Below, in pieces: positions 28,048 to 36,604 of a stretch of 39,150 nucleotides of DNA. A program made the position numbers and the translations under genes. The DNA comes from Arcobacter sp. (GTDB taxonomy: Bacteria; Campylobacterota; Campylobacteria; Campylobacterales; Arcobacteraceae): assembly GCA_003252105.1 (NCBI GenBank), contig QKDL01000001.1:1-39150 (forward strand), read 5' to 3'. Each line of letters opens with the position of its first letter. Within the stretch, counting starts at the first letter, position 1. The notes beneath the pieces were generated by a model, which did no database searches, had not been told where the DNA came from, and was given only the letters and a program-made list of their open reading frames with translations.

Positions 28048-28404
28048 TTATATGTGAATTAAAGAATAAAAAGGAGGGTGAATACCACTTCTTCTAAAGG
28101 CAAAATAGGTTGTATAAAAGGGACATCTAGGGATAAATTTAAAGTTTAGTATGGCAAGTTTTGTTTTTTGTTTAAATACGCAATCACAGTGACATGGTTT
28201 ATTGTTTAATACTAAACAAGTTGTTTGAAGTAAGAGTGATTCTTCATCAGGGGGAGATTCCTCCTCCGCTTCATTATAAAGGTGTGAACAGTAATTGATA
28301 TTTTTATAATGCACTTCTTTATCTTGCAAAGTTTTTGCAGTTGAATATGCAATAATAGCAGATAATGAAAAGTAGCTTTTTTTAAAACCTTTTAAAAACT
28401 TCAA
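28048..28404 (-). CDS. Cys-rich hypothetical protein upstream of metE
   Basis: Not recognised. The reading frame is open for 130 codons back to a TTG at 28440, which in DNA this AT-rich is very unlikely by chance, and nothing else is coded on either strand here. The best start is a TTG at 28404 with AAGGTG 5 nt upstream, giving 118 residues. The protein has a basic N-terminus (KFLKGFKKSYF) and a weakly hydrophobic stretch, an acidic middle (NEAEEESPPDEES), then a Cys cluster (TTCLVLNNKPCHCDC) and a C-terminal FIPRCPFYTTYFAFRRSGIHPPF. The Cys spacing could bind metal. It is 25 nt from metE and may be cotranscribed. A decayed gene cannot be excluded. Confidence 0.5.
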   Translation of the reverse strand: MKFLKGFKKSYFSLSAIIAYSTAKTLQDKEVHYKNINYCSHLYNEAEEESPPDEESLLLQTTCLVLNNKPCHCDCVFKQKTKLAILNFKFIPRCPFYTTYFAFRRSGIHPPFYSLIHI

Positions 28405-28503
28405 TAATACACCTTGTGAAAAAAATGAAATATAAATCAACTAAGCTTAATATTAAATAAAATGGATTATGGTAAACTTTCAAAAAATAAATTAGGTAGA
28501 ACA

Positions 28504-29193
28504 TTGAAATTTACTTTTGTAACATTATTTCAAAATTTAATTGAACCATACTTTTATGATTCTATATTAAAAAGAGCAGTTGAGGCTAATTTTATAGAGT
28601 ATGAGTTTTATAATCCAAGAGATTTTACAAAAAATAAACATCTAAAAGTTGATGCCCCTATGATAGGTGGGGGTGCTGGCATGTTAATGACTCCTCAACC
28701 TTTGTTTGATTGTTTAGATGAGATAAAAAAGAAAAATTCTGAAGCATATATCATTTTTCCACTAGCTGCTGCTAAACCATTTAAACAAAATGATGCAAAA
28801 AGACTTGCAAAGAAAAAAAACATAGTTTTTGTTAGTGGTAGATATGAAGGTATTGATGAAAGAGTTATTGAAAAATATGCTAATGAAGTGTTTAGTATAG
28901 GTGAATTTATACTTACAGGTGGAGAATTAGCATCTTTAGTTATGGCAGATGCAATTTCAAGAAATGTAGATGGCGTACTTGGAAATGCAGATTCTTTAGT
29001 GATGGAAAGTTATGAAAACAATCTTTTAGAAGCGCCTTCTTTTTCAAAGCCTGAAAAATTCCAAAATTTAAGTGTAATTAAAGAATTCTTAAAGGGAAAT
29101 CATAGTAAAATTGCCGACTTAAAAAATAATCTGGCTATTTGCAAAACAAAATATTATAGACCAGATTTAGTTTCAAATAAAAAAACAAAATAG
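28504..29193 (+). CDS. trmD: tRNA (guanine(37)-N1)-methyltransferase
   Basis: SPOUT methyltransferase that makes m1G37 next to the anticodon and prevents +1 frameshifting. Family motifs: [40 protein letters not shown], the knot segment [36 protein letters not shown], and [12 protein letters not shown]. The start chosen is TTG at 28504 (AGG 7 nt upstream), because TrmD proteins begin at this KFTFVTLF segment. An in-frame ATG at 28462 adds 14 residues (243 in all) but has no ribosome site. It is followed by rplS; rpsP and rimM, often just upstream, are absent here. Confidence 0.93.
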   Translation: MKFTFVTLFQNLIEPYFYDSILKRAVEANFIEYEFYNPRDFTKNKHLKVDAPMIGGGAGMLMTPQPLFDCLDEIKKKNSEAYIIFPLAAAKPFKQNDAKRLAKKKNIVFVSGRYEGIDERVIEKYANEVFSIGEFILTGGELASLVMADAISRNVDGVLGNADSLVMESYENNLLEAPSFSKPEKFQNLSVIKEFLKGNHSKIADLKNNLAICKTKYYRPDLVSNKKTK

Positions 29194-29204
29194 AAGTGTG
29201 ATAC

Positions 29205-29225
29205 CCCGCAACTTGCAAATGCGGG
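29205..29225 (+). promoter_or_regulatory. GC-rich leader hairpin before rplS
   Basis: CCCGCA pairs with TGCGGG (6 bp, 9-nt loop) in the trmD-rplS gap, 23 nt before the rplS ATG. It stands out in AT-rich DNA. It could be a site for translational regulation of L19 or an mRNA processing signal; this is inference. Confidence 0.4.
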
Positions 29226-29248
29226 CACTTTCACCAAAGGGAAATACA

Positions 29249-29605
29249 ATGAAAAATAGATACATTGCGAGCTTTGAAGCAGCGCAAATTGCAGAAAAAG
29301 AGATTCCACAGTTTAGAGCAGGTGATACTGTTAAACTTGGTGTTGAGATTAAAGAGGGTGAGAAAAAAAGAGTTCAAACTTTCGAAGGTGTAGTTATTGC
29401 TAGAAGTGGAAATGGGATTGATGCTACTTTCACAGTAAGAAAAATCGGAGCTAACTCTGTTGGTGTAGAAAGAATTTTCCCACTATATTCTGAGTCTTTA
29501 AAGTCTTTTGATGTAGTTAGACGTGGTAAAGTAAGAAGAGCTAAACTTCACTACCTTAGAGGTCTTACAGGAAAAGCTGCTAAAATTAAAGAGCTTAGAA
29601 AATAA
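29249..29605 (+). CDS. rplS: 50S ribosomal protein L19
   Basis: Large-subunit protein at the interface with 30S. From the ATG at 29249 it has 118 residues, the normal length, with [52 protein letters not shown] and the C-terminal [30 protein letters not shown] is 8 nt upstream. An in-frame extension to 29198 includes the leader hairpin and is rejected. Confidence 0.97.
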   Translation: MKNRYIASFEAAQIAEKEIPQFRAGDTVKLGVEIKEGEKKRVQTFEGVVIARSGNGIDATFTVRKIGANSVGVERIFPLYSESLKSFDVVRRGKVRRAKLHYLRGLTGKAAKIKELRK

Positions 29606-29615
29606 TAAAAGCTTA

Positions 29616-29645
29616 AAAACTAAGACTTTGGTCTTAGTTTTACTC
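29616..29645 (+). terminator. Rho-independent terminator after rplS
   Basis: AAAACTAAGAC pairs with GTCTTAGTTTT (11 bp, 4-nt loop), 10 nt after the rplS stop. The next gene starts only 7 nt after the stem, with little ribosome-site sequence in between, so some read-through or initiation from the hairpin region may occur. Confidence 0.8.
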
Positions 29646-29647
29646 TC

Positions 29648-30184
29648 ATGTCTAAGACATTTATTCACACTGCATTACTTTCAGAAGCACAACCTTTAAT
29701 AAACTTTTTAAAATTAAAACAAGACAATAGTGTTCAAAATTTACCAAAAAACTCTAAACTTTTTAGAAGTGAAAATGAAGAGTATTTACTTATAGTATCT
29801 AGTATAGGAAAAGAAAATTGTCAAAAATCTTTAGAATATATTTTTGATAACTATAAAATTGATAAAGCCATAAATATTGGCATTGCTGGTTGTTGTGATA
29901 GTTCTATAAAAATAGGTACTTTCTTTTGCACAAATAGATTACTTCCAAATATAAACTTTGCACCCTTAACAACTGTTGATAAACCACTTGATAGTGATGA
30001 AAATTTAGAAACTCTTTTAGTGGATATGGAAGCAAAATATTTTTTAGAAGTTTCAAAAAACTATTGTAAAGATATTTATGTATTTAAAGTTGTATCTGAT
30101 TATTTGGACTTACAAATTCCTAAAAAAAGTTTTGTTATTGAACTTATAGAAAACTCAAAAGATAAATGGAAAAAATACTTATGA
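29648..30184 (+). CDS. Nucleoside phosphorylase / nucleosidase-like protein (MTAN fold)
   Basis: A short (178 residues against about 230) member of the PNP/UDP phosphorylase superfamily closest in pattern to MTA/SAH nucleosidase. Visible: TALLSEAQPLINFL with E13 matching MTAN Glu12, INIGIAGCCDSSIKIGTFF (the GxAG core strand), VDMEAKYF with E128 matching Glu174, and VVSDYLD with D151 matching Asp197. All three catalytic positions therefore appear kept. The middle segment is reduced. The stop overlaps the next gene's start (ATGA), so the pair is translationally coupled. The substrate is not known; 5'-deoxyadenosine from the radical SAM partner is a hypothesis. Confidence 0.75.
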   Translation: MSKTFIHTALLSEAQPLINFLKLKQDNSVQNLPKNSKLFRSENEEYLLIVSSIGKENCQKSLEYIFDNYKIDKAINIGIAGCCDSSIKIGTFFCTNRLLPNINFAPLTTVDKPLDSDENLETLLVDMEAKYFLEVSKNYCKDIYVFKVVSDYLDLQIPKKSFVIELIENSKDKWKKYL

Positions 30185-31446
30185 GTTACAAAGAAAAGTT
30201 TGAACAATCACTTCCTAAAACAAATTTTAAAAATCTATCTCAAGAGAATCAAGAGTTTATAACAAAAAAAGCTTTTGAGTATGAGTTTTCTTTTCAAGAA
30301 TTAAAACAAATAATAGATTTTGCAATAGATTTTAGAATGTGGCATGAAGAAGATATTTCAAAACTTTTCAAAGAAGAGTATCCAAATAGAAAGAATGCTT
30401 TTAATGATATAAGAAAAAAGTGGGAAAACTTTAAATCTAAGCCGAATTCATATAAAAATTTTTCAAAAGAGTTATATAAAGATGATATAAGAAAGTTTTC
30501 TTTTACTAAATTTGAAGGGGAAAAAACAGCTCTTGGTTCTTGTCCTGTAGCAAGTCCTAACACTAGATGTTGCAATCTTTTAACTTTGGATGCAGTTCAG
30601 TCTTGTGGTTTTGATTGTTCTTATTGTTCTATACAATCTTTTTACAATCAAGATAAAATAGGTTTTGATGTAAATTTTAAAAAGAATTTGGAAAATTTAG
30701 AACTTGACCCAAATGAGATATATCATATAGGAACAGGACAAAGCTCTGATTCTCTTATGTGGGGAAATAAAGAGGGGATTTTAGATGCTCTTTTTGAATT
30801 TGCAAGAAAAAATCCCAATGTTATTTTAGAATTTAAAACAAAATCAAATAATATAAACTATTTTTTAGAAAATGAAGTTCCTAAAAATATAATCTGTACT
30901 TGGTCTTTAAATACTCAAACTATAATAGATAATGAAGAACACCTAGCTGCCTCTTTAAATCAAAGAATTGAAGCAGCAAAAAAAGTAAGTAAAAAAGGTG
31001 TCCTAGTTGGATTTCACTTTCATCCAATTGTACATTATGAAAACTATTTAAGTGAATATGAAGAGGTTTATAAAACGTTAATAGATACTTTTGATTCAAA
31101 AAAAGTTGCTCTTATATCTTTTGGAACTTTAACTTTTATAAAACCAGTAATAAATAAAATTAGAAGTAGAAATTTCAAATCAAAAATTCTTCAAATGCCT
31201 TTTACTGATGCAAATGGAAAACAATCATATCCTTTAGAAATAAAAAAAGAGATGTTTAAACATGCTTATGATACATTTAAACCTTGGCATAAAGATGTAT
31301 ATTTTTATCTTTGTATGGAAGATGAGTCTTTATGGAAAGAGATATTTGGTTATGAATACGCTTCTAATAATCAAATGGAAGAGTTTATGAAAATGTCATA
31401 TATGGAAAAAATTAGGTTAAATTCTTCTAAATTAACTCATCTATAA
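30181..31446 (+). CDS. Radical SAM protein, spore photoproduct lyase-like family
   Basis: Radical SAM enzyme resembling spore photoproduct lyase. In 421 residues, a helical N-terminal part (1-115) precedes a Cys-rich lead-in (C121, C130, C131) and the cluster motif C142-x3-C146-x2-C149 (CGFDCSYC). Downstream, GTGQSSDSLMW and FHFHPIVHYENYLSEY are barrel segments. No Cys occurs between 149 and 239, so the hydrogen-donor Cys of true spore photoproduct lyase (about 44 residues after the cluster) is missing. The ATG at 30181 is preferred over 30166 since it forms the ATGA overlap with the nucleosidase-like gene. The organism is not a spore former, so the reaction is unknown. Confidence 0.75.
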   Translation: MSYKEKFEQSLPKTNFKNLSQENQEFITKKAFEYEFSFQELKQIIDFAIDFRMWHEEDISKLFKEEYPNRKNAFNDIRKKWENFKSKPNSYKNFSKELYKDDIRKFSFTKFEGEKTALGSCPVASPNTRCCNLLTLDAVQSCGFDCSYCSIQSFYNQDKIGFDVNFKKNLENLELDPNEIYHIGTGQSSDSLMWGNKEGILDALFEFARKNPNVILEFKTKSNNINYFLENEVPKNIICTWSLNTQTIIDNEEHLAASLNQRIEAAKKVSKKGVLVGFHFHPIVHYENYLSEYEEVYKTLIDTFDSKKVALISFGTLTFIKPVINKIRSRNFKSKILQMPFTDANGKQSYPLEIKKEMFKHAYDTFKPWHKDVYFYLCMEDESLWKEIFGYEYASNNQMEEFMKMSYMEKIRLNSSKLTHL

Positions 31447-31720
31447 TAAGATCTATAAACAAAAATAAAAAGTTTATTTTTACCAGAGTAGCTAAAACTT
31501 TTTTATTTACAATTTAATTATATTTATTTTATAATTTATCTAAGCAATTGTTTGCTATTAATATAAAAAACAAAGTATTTGTAATTACTATAGTAAAAAT
31601 ATACTATTCTATTTATATATTCAAGTTATTTTTAGAGAATATGGAAAACATTCAAACGTAGGTAACTTTATATCTAAGGTTCTTTTGAATAGCTTATGTA
31701 AAAATTAAAAGGATTTTTAA
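31447..31720 (+). promoter_or_regulatory. Intergenic control region of the HlyD/ABC transporter operon
   Basis: A 274-nt gap without a gene. It holds a candidate promoter TTTACA-N18-TATAAT (31506-31535) and a second, TTTGTA-N16-TATACT (31578-31605). A perfect 12-bp palindrome TTACTATAGTAA (31585-31596) lies inside the second spacer, where a repressor would block polymerase. Nearer the gene, ATTCAAA (31650-31656) and TTTGAAT (31684-31690) could pair in the leader. No regulator gene is adjacent. Confidence 0.4.
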
Positions 31721-32713
31721 ATGTTAACAAAAACAAAGTTACTTCTAGCCCTTGGAGTTTTAATTGTAGGTGTTTTAATATATTTTTTGTTAATTTCAAA
31801 AAATGGTGTAGATGAGCTAGATGGGCTTGCATCAGGAAATGGTAGAATTGAAACTACTCAGGTAGATATTACATCAAAATTATCAGGTAGGCTATTGAAT
31901 ATTGAAGTTGAAGAGGGAGATATTGTTCAAAAGGGGCAACTTTTAGCTACTTTAGATACAAAAGAATTAGATGCAAAACTTCATGAGGCTTTAGCATATC
32001 TAGATCAAGCAAAACAAAATAAAAAGTATGCATTAGCAATTGTTGCACAAAGAGAAAGTGAACTAGACCTTGCACAAAAAAATTATGAAAGAACATCAAT
32101 TTTATTAAGTAAAAATAGCATACCACTTGTAGAGTTTCAAAAAGATGAAACAGCTTTGAAAACGGCAAGGGCAGCTTTGATTGCTTCAAAAAGTCAAGTA
32201 GTTAGTTCTGATGCAAGTATAAAAGCAGCTAAGGCAAAAATAGAAACAATCAAAATAAATATTGAAGACTCTAAGCTTTATTCTCCTGTTAAAGGAAGAG
32301 TATTATATAAACTTGTAGAAAATGGGGAAATGGTTGCAAGTGGAGGTAAAGTATTGGTAGTACTTGATCTTATAAATACATATATGAGTATTTTTCTTCC
32401 TACATCACAAGCAGGTCGTGTTTATATAGGTTCAGAAGCAAGAATAGTTCTTGATGCAGTTCCAAATATTGCTATACCAGCAAAAGTTACATTTGTTTCA
32501 CCTCTTGCTCAATTTACTCCAAAAGAGATAGAAACAAAAACTGAACGAGAAAAACTTATGTTTAGAATAAAAGTTAAAATTGAGCCTAAACTACTTGAAA
32601 AATATTTTGAGAGAATTAAAACTGGATTGCCTGGAATTACATATATCAAACTTGATAAAGATGCAATATGGCCTATTAATTTAAATACTATTCCAATAGA
32701 AACGAAAAAATAA
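31721..32713 (+). CDS. HlyD-family periplasmic adaptor of ABC exporter
   Basis: Membrane-fusion protein linking an inner-membrane exporter to an outer-membrane channel. The 330 residues have an N-terminal membrane anchor (about 5-25, KLLLALGVLIVGVLIYFLL), a lipoyl/biotinyl half-motif (about 40-75, TSKLSGRLLNIEVEEGDIVQKGQ), a helical hairpin (about 80-180) and the second half-motif with LYSPVKGRVLYKLVENGEMV, then a beta-barrel domain. AAAAGGA precedes the ATG. It is followed after 1 nt by the ABC gene. The order matches the E. coli yhiI-rbbA-yhhJ set. No TolC-like gene is present here. Confidence 0.9.
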   Translation: MLTKTKLLLALGVLIVGVLIYFLLISKNGVDELDGLASGNGRIETTQVDITSKLSGRLLNIEVEEGDIVQKGQLLATLDTKELDAKLHEALAYLDQAKQNKKYALAIVAQRESELDLAQKNYERTSILLSKNSIPLVEFQKDETALKTARAALIASKSQVVSSDASIKAAKAKIETIKINIEDSKLYSPVKGRVLYKLVENGEMVASGGKVLVVLDLINTYMSIFLPTSQAGRVYIGSEARIVLDAVPNIAIPAKVTFVSPLAQFTPKEIETKTEREKLMFRIKVKIEPKLLEKYFERIKTGLPGITYIKLDKDAIWPINLNTIPIETKK

Positions 32714-32714
32714 T

Positions 32715-35435
32715 ATGCAACAGTTTGTAGCCATTATAAATGATCTTAGTCATAAATATGGAGATATAACTGCAATTAATAATATAAATATTAATATACC
32801 TTCTGGCAAATTAGTTGGATTTATAGGTCCTGATGGGGTAGGTAAATCTACTTTATTAGGACTTATTGCAGGGGCAAAAAAGCTTCAGAGTGGTTGTATT
32901 GAAGTTTTAGATGGTGATATAAAACAACAAAGTCACAGAAACAAAATAGGATCACGAATAGCTTTTATGTCTCAAGGCTTAGGCAAAAATCTTTATATGT
33001 CTTTATCTGTATGGGAAAATATAGAGTTTTTTGGAAAACTTTATGGACAAAGAAAAGTAGAAAGAGATGCTAGGATTAATGAGCTTCTAAAAAGCACTGG
33101 ACTCAGCCCTTTTAAAGATCGCCCTGCAGGAAAACTTTCAGGTGGTATGAAACAAAAACTTGGACTTTGTTGTGCCCTAATTCATGATCCCGATCTTTTA
33201 ATATTGGATGAACCAACAACAGGTATAGATCCTCTTTCTCGTAAACAGTTTTGGAATTTAGTTAAGCGTATAAAAAATCGTCAAAAACAGATGAGCGTGA
33301 TAATAGCAACAGCATATATGGAAGAAGCTGAACAATTTGATTGGTTAATTGCAATGGACGAAGGAGAGATTCTAGCAACTGGTAGTCCAGATTCTATTTT
33401 AGAACAGACCAACTCCCATAATCTTGATTTAGCATTTATAGCTTTATTACCTGAATCTAAACGTAAAGGGCATAAAGAATTAGTAATAACACCTCGAATT
33501 AAAAAAGAGGAAAATGAAAGTGCAATTATTGCAAAAGATTTAACTATGCAGTTTGGTGATTTTACAGCAGTTAATCATGTAAGTTTTAATATTGAACAAG
33601 GTGAGATATTTGGTTTTTTAGGATCTAATGGTTGTGGTAAAACAACTACTATGAAAATGCTTACAGGGCTTCTTACTCCAACATTTGGTGAATCATGGCT
33701 TTTTAATAAATCTATAAAAGAACAAGATATTGATATGCGTTCCCAAGTTGGATATATGACTCAATCTTTTTCTTTATATTCTGAACTTACTGTTCAACAA
33801 AACTTATTGCTTCATGCACGTCTTTTTCATATCCCAAAAGAGGAAATAAATTTTAGGATTAAAGAATTAATAGAACGTTTTAAATTAGATTCATATATCA
33901 ATAGTTTGACATCTAACCTTCCTCTTGGAATAAGACAGCGACTCTCTTTGGCTGTAGCAGTAGTACATAAACCTAAAATACTTATTCTTGATGAACCTAC
34001 ATCCGGTGTTGACCCTATCTCAAGAGATCAATTCTGGGAATTACTTATAGATTTATCTAGAAATGATTGTGTAACAATATTTATATCAACCCATTTTATG
34101 AATGAAGGTGAAAGATGTGATAGAATCTCTTTGATGCATAAAGGTAATGTTTTAGCAAGTGATACTCCTAAAAGATTAATGGAATCTAAGGATAAAGAAA
34201 CATTAGAAGATGCTTTTATTAGTTATCTACAAGAGGTATCTGATGATGAAATTGTTGATGAAACTGATATTAAAAAAATACAAAAATCACCAAAACCAAA
34301 CTCTTATTTTAGTCCTTTACGACTCTTTGGATATAGTTATAGAGAATCATTGGAAATAGCAAGAGACCCAATTAGACTTATGTTCGCTTTATTTGGTACG
34401 ATTTTTTTAATGTTTGCTTTAGGATATGGAATAAGTATGGATGTTAAAGACTTACGGTTTGCTGTATTTGATCAGGATAAAACACCTCAAAGTTTTAACT
34501 ATATACAAAATCTATCCGGTTCGAGATACTTTTTGGAACAAGATGCTATAAATTCCCAAGAGGAACTTGATAAAAGAATGAATAGTAGTGATATATCAGT
34601 TGCACTGGTTATCCCTTCAGGATTTGGTAAAGAGCTTAAAAAAGGAAACCAAGTAGAGATAGCAGTTTGGATAGATGGTGCAATGCCTTTTAGAGCAGAA
34701 ACGATTTTAGGATATATAAAAGGTATGCATAATAATTATGTATCAGAACATATTTTTAGACCTTTAGGTTATACAATAGATTCACTAATTCCTATAAATA
34801 TTGAGATGAGATATAGATATAATCAAGATTTTAAAAGTATTTATTCAATGGTACCTGCTGTTATACCGATTTTACTGGTTTTTATTCCTTCTATTCTTAT
34901 GGCATTAAGTGTTGTAAGGGAAAAAGAGTTGGGGTCTATTACAAATTTTTATGTAGCTCCTGTAACAAAAATTGAGTTTTTAATAGGAAAACAGTTACCT
35001 TATATTTTTATTAGTATGTTAAGTTTTTTAGGTTTAAGCTTATTAGCTGTTTTTCTTTTTGAAGTTCCTTTGAAGGGAAGTTTTTGGGCACTTTGTTTAG
35101 GAGCGTTACTTTTTGTTATAACTACTACTGGGCTTGGGATGCTAATGTCAGCATTTGCTAAAACACAAATAGCAGCACTTGCTGGTACAGCTATATTTAC
35201 TATGCTTCCTACTGTAAGTTTTTCTGGACTTAAAGACCCTGTAAGTTCTCTTGAAGGTGTAGCAGCATTTATGGGAAATATATTCCCAGCAACATATTTT
35301 ATAAATATTTGCCGTGGTGTTTTTAGTAAAGCATTAGGCTTTAAAGAGTTGCAGTTTGATTTTATTGCTTTGATGTTAGCAATTATAGTAATAACAATAC
35401 TTAGTATGTTAGTACTGAAAAAACAGGAAGCATAA
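32715..35435 (+). CDS. RbbA-like ABC transporter: two ATPase domains fused to an ABC-2 permease
   Basis: Exporter component of the RbbA/YhiH type, 906 residues. NBD1 (about 5-245): Walker A GPDGVGKST (38-46), signature LSGGM (141-145), Walker B LLILDEP; the H-loop position is A200 (ATAYMEEAE) instead of His. NBD2 (about 270-500): Walker A GSNGCGKTT (303-311), degenerate signature LPLGI (402-406), Walker B LILDEP, H-loop H460. From about 535 on is an ABC-2 permease with one helix (about 553-572), a large extracytoplasmic loop and five more helices near the C-terminus. The substrate is unknown. The downstream permease is coupled by a one-base overlap (TAATG). Confidence 0.9.
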   Translation: MQQFVAIINDLSHKYGDITAINNININIPSGKLVGFIGPDGVGKSTLLGLIAGAKKLQSGCIEVLDGDIKQQSHRNKIGSRIAFMSQGLGKNLYMSLSVWENIEFFGKLYGQRKVERDARINELLKSTGLSPFKDRPAGKLSGGMKQKLGLCCALIHDPDLLILDEPTTGIDPLSRKQFWNLVKRIKNRQKQMSVIIATAYMEEAEQFDWLIAMDEGEILATGSPDSILEQTNSHNLDLAFIALLPESKRKGHKELVITPRIKKEENESAIIAKDLTMQFGDFTAVNHVSFNIEQGEIFGFLGSNGCGKTTTMKMLTGLLTPTFGESWLFNKSIKEQDIDMRSQVGYMTQSFSLYSELTVQQNLLLHARLFHIPKEEINFRIKELIERFKLDSYINSLTSNLPLGIRQRLSLAVAVVHKPKILILDEPTSGVDPISRDQFWELLIDLSRNDCVTIFISTHFMNEGERCDRISLMHKGNVLASDTPKRLMESKDKETLEDAFISYLQEVSDDEIVDETDIKKIQKSPKPNSYFSPLRLFGYSYRESLEIARDPIRLMFALFGTIFLMFALGYGISMDVKDLRFAVFDQDKTPQSFNYIQNLSGSRYFLEQDAINSQEELDKRMNSSDISVALVIPSGFGKELKKGNQVEIAVWIDGAMPFRAETILGYIKGMHNNYVSEHIFRPLGYTIDSLIPINIEMRYRYNQDFKSIYSMVPAVIPILLVFIPSILMALSVVREKELGSITNFYVAPVTKIEFLIGKQLPYIFISMLSFLGLSLLAVFLFEVPLKGSFWALCLGALLFVITTTGLGMLMSAFAKTQIAALAGTAIFTMLPTVSFSGLKDPVSSLEGVAAFMGNIFPATYFINICRGVFSKALGFKELQFDFIALMLAIIVITILSMLVLKKQEA

Positions 35436-36562
35436 TGAAAAAAAGAGTAAAAAATATATATTACCTTGGAATAAAAGAGTTACAAAGTCTTTGTCGTGAT
35501 AAAATAATGCTTATTTTGATTATATACTCTTTTACATTTGCCATATATATTAAAGCTACTGCAGCATCTTCTGAATTAAATAAAGTTCCTATCGCTTTTA
35601 TTGATGAAGATCGTTCGATACTTTCTGCACGTATAATAGATACATTCTATGAACCAAGATTTTTAAAACCTATAATAATACAACATGATAAACTTGATGA
35701 TGGTATGGATTCTGGTAAATATACATTTGTTATTAATATTCCATCTTCATTTGAAAAAAATGTTATAAAAAATGCAAATCCCTCTATACAAGTCAATATA
35801 GATGCAACTAGAATGTCCCAAGCAGGAATTGGTGCTGGATATATAGGACAGATGATTAATGATGAAGTAAATCTATTTTTAAAAGGGTTTAAATCCGAAA
35901 CTCAAATGCCAGTAGAGTTAGTGACTCGAATGAAGTTTAATCCAACTCTTGATAGCATATGGTTTGGAGGGATAATGGAAATTATTAGCCAAATATCTAT
36001 GTTATCTATTATCTTGTCAGGTGCGGCCTTGATTAGAGAAAGAGAACATGGAACAATAGAGCATCTTTTAGTAATGCCTTTAACACCATTTCAAATAATG
36101 CTTTCAAAAATATGGTCTATGGGGCTTGTAGTTCTTATTGCAACAGCTTTTTCATTGCAAATTGTTATTGAGGAAATATTATCAGTCCCTATTGCTGGTT
36201 CAAAAACACTTTTTTTATTTGGAACTATGTTAACACTATTTTCCACAACATCTATGGGGATATTTATGGGGACAATAGCTAGAACTATGCCTCAGCTTGG
36301 ATTATTGATTATATTAACTATTCTTCCATTGCAAATACTTTCTGGTGCAATTACACCATTTGAAAGTATGCCTGACTTTATTCAATATATGATGCGTTTA
36401 ATGCCAACAAGTCATTTTGTAGAAATGGCACAAGCAATATTATATAGAGGTGCAGGTTTAGAAGTAGTATGGGGTAATCTTGTAGCAATAACTTTAATAG
36501 GTTTGTCTTTTTTTCTTATATCTTTAATTATGTTCCGTAAAAGTTTAGGAACCTCTTCTTAA
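35435..36562 (+). CDS. ABC-2 type transporter permease (YhhJ-like)
   Basis: Second permease of the exporter, 375 residues. An N-terminal helix (about 22-40, IMLILIIYSFTFAIYIKA) is followed by a large extracytoplasmic domain (about 45-170) and five membrane helices (about 180-370), with the IREREHGTIEHLLVMPLTPFQIMLSKIW motif region between helices 2 and 3 typical of ABC-2 permeases. It is similar in layout to the permease half of the preceding fusion protein, with which it should form the channel. It is the last gene of the three-gene operon. Confidence 0.9.
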   Translation: MKKRVKNIYYLGIKELQSLCRDKIMLILIIYSFTFAIYIKATAASSELNKVPIAFIDEDRSILSARIIDTFYEPRFLKPIIIQHDKLDDGMDSGKYTFVINIPSSFEKNVIKNANPSIQVNIDATRMSQAGIGAGYIGQMINDEVNLFLKGFKSETQMPVELVTRMKFNPTLDSIWFGGIMEIISQISMLSIILSGAALIREREHGTIEHLLVMPLTPFQIMLSKIWSMGLVVLIATAFSLQIVIEEILSVPIAGSKTLFLFGTMLTLFSTTSMGIFMGTIARTMPQLGLLIILTILPLQILSGAITPFESMPDFIQYMMRLMPTSHFVEMAQAILYRGAGLEVVWGNLVAITLIGLSFFLISLIMFRKSLGTSS

Positions 36563-36604
36563 TATAAAAATTTAGTCTTAGAAACTAAACAAAATCTTGA
36601 TAAA

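Noticed and set aside
28023-28461. Possible riboswitch upstream of metE
   Set aside because: No SAM, T-box or cobalamin riboswitch core was recognised by eye, and the stretch is one open reading frame.
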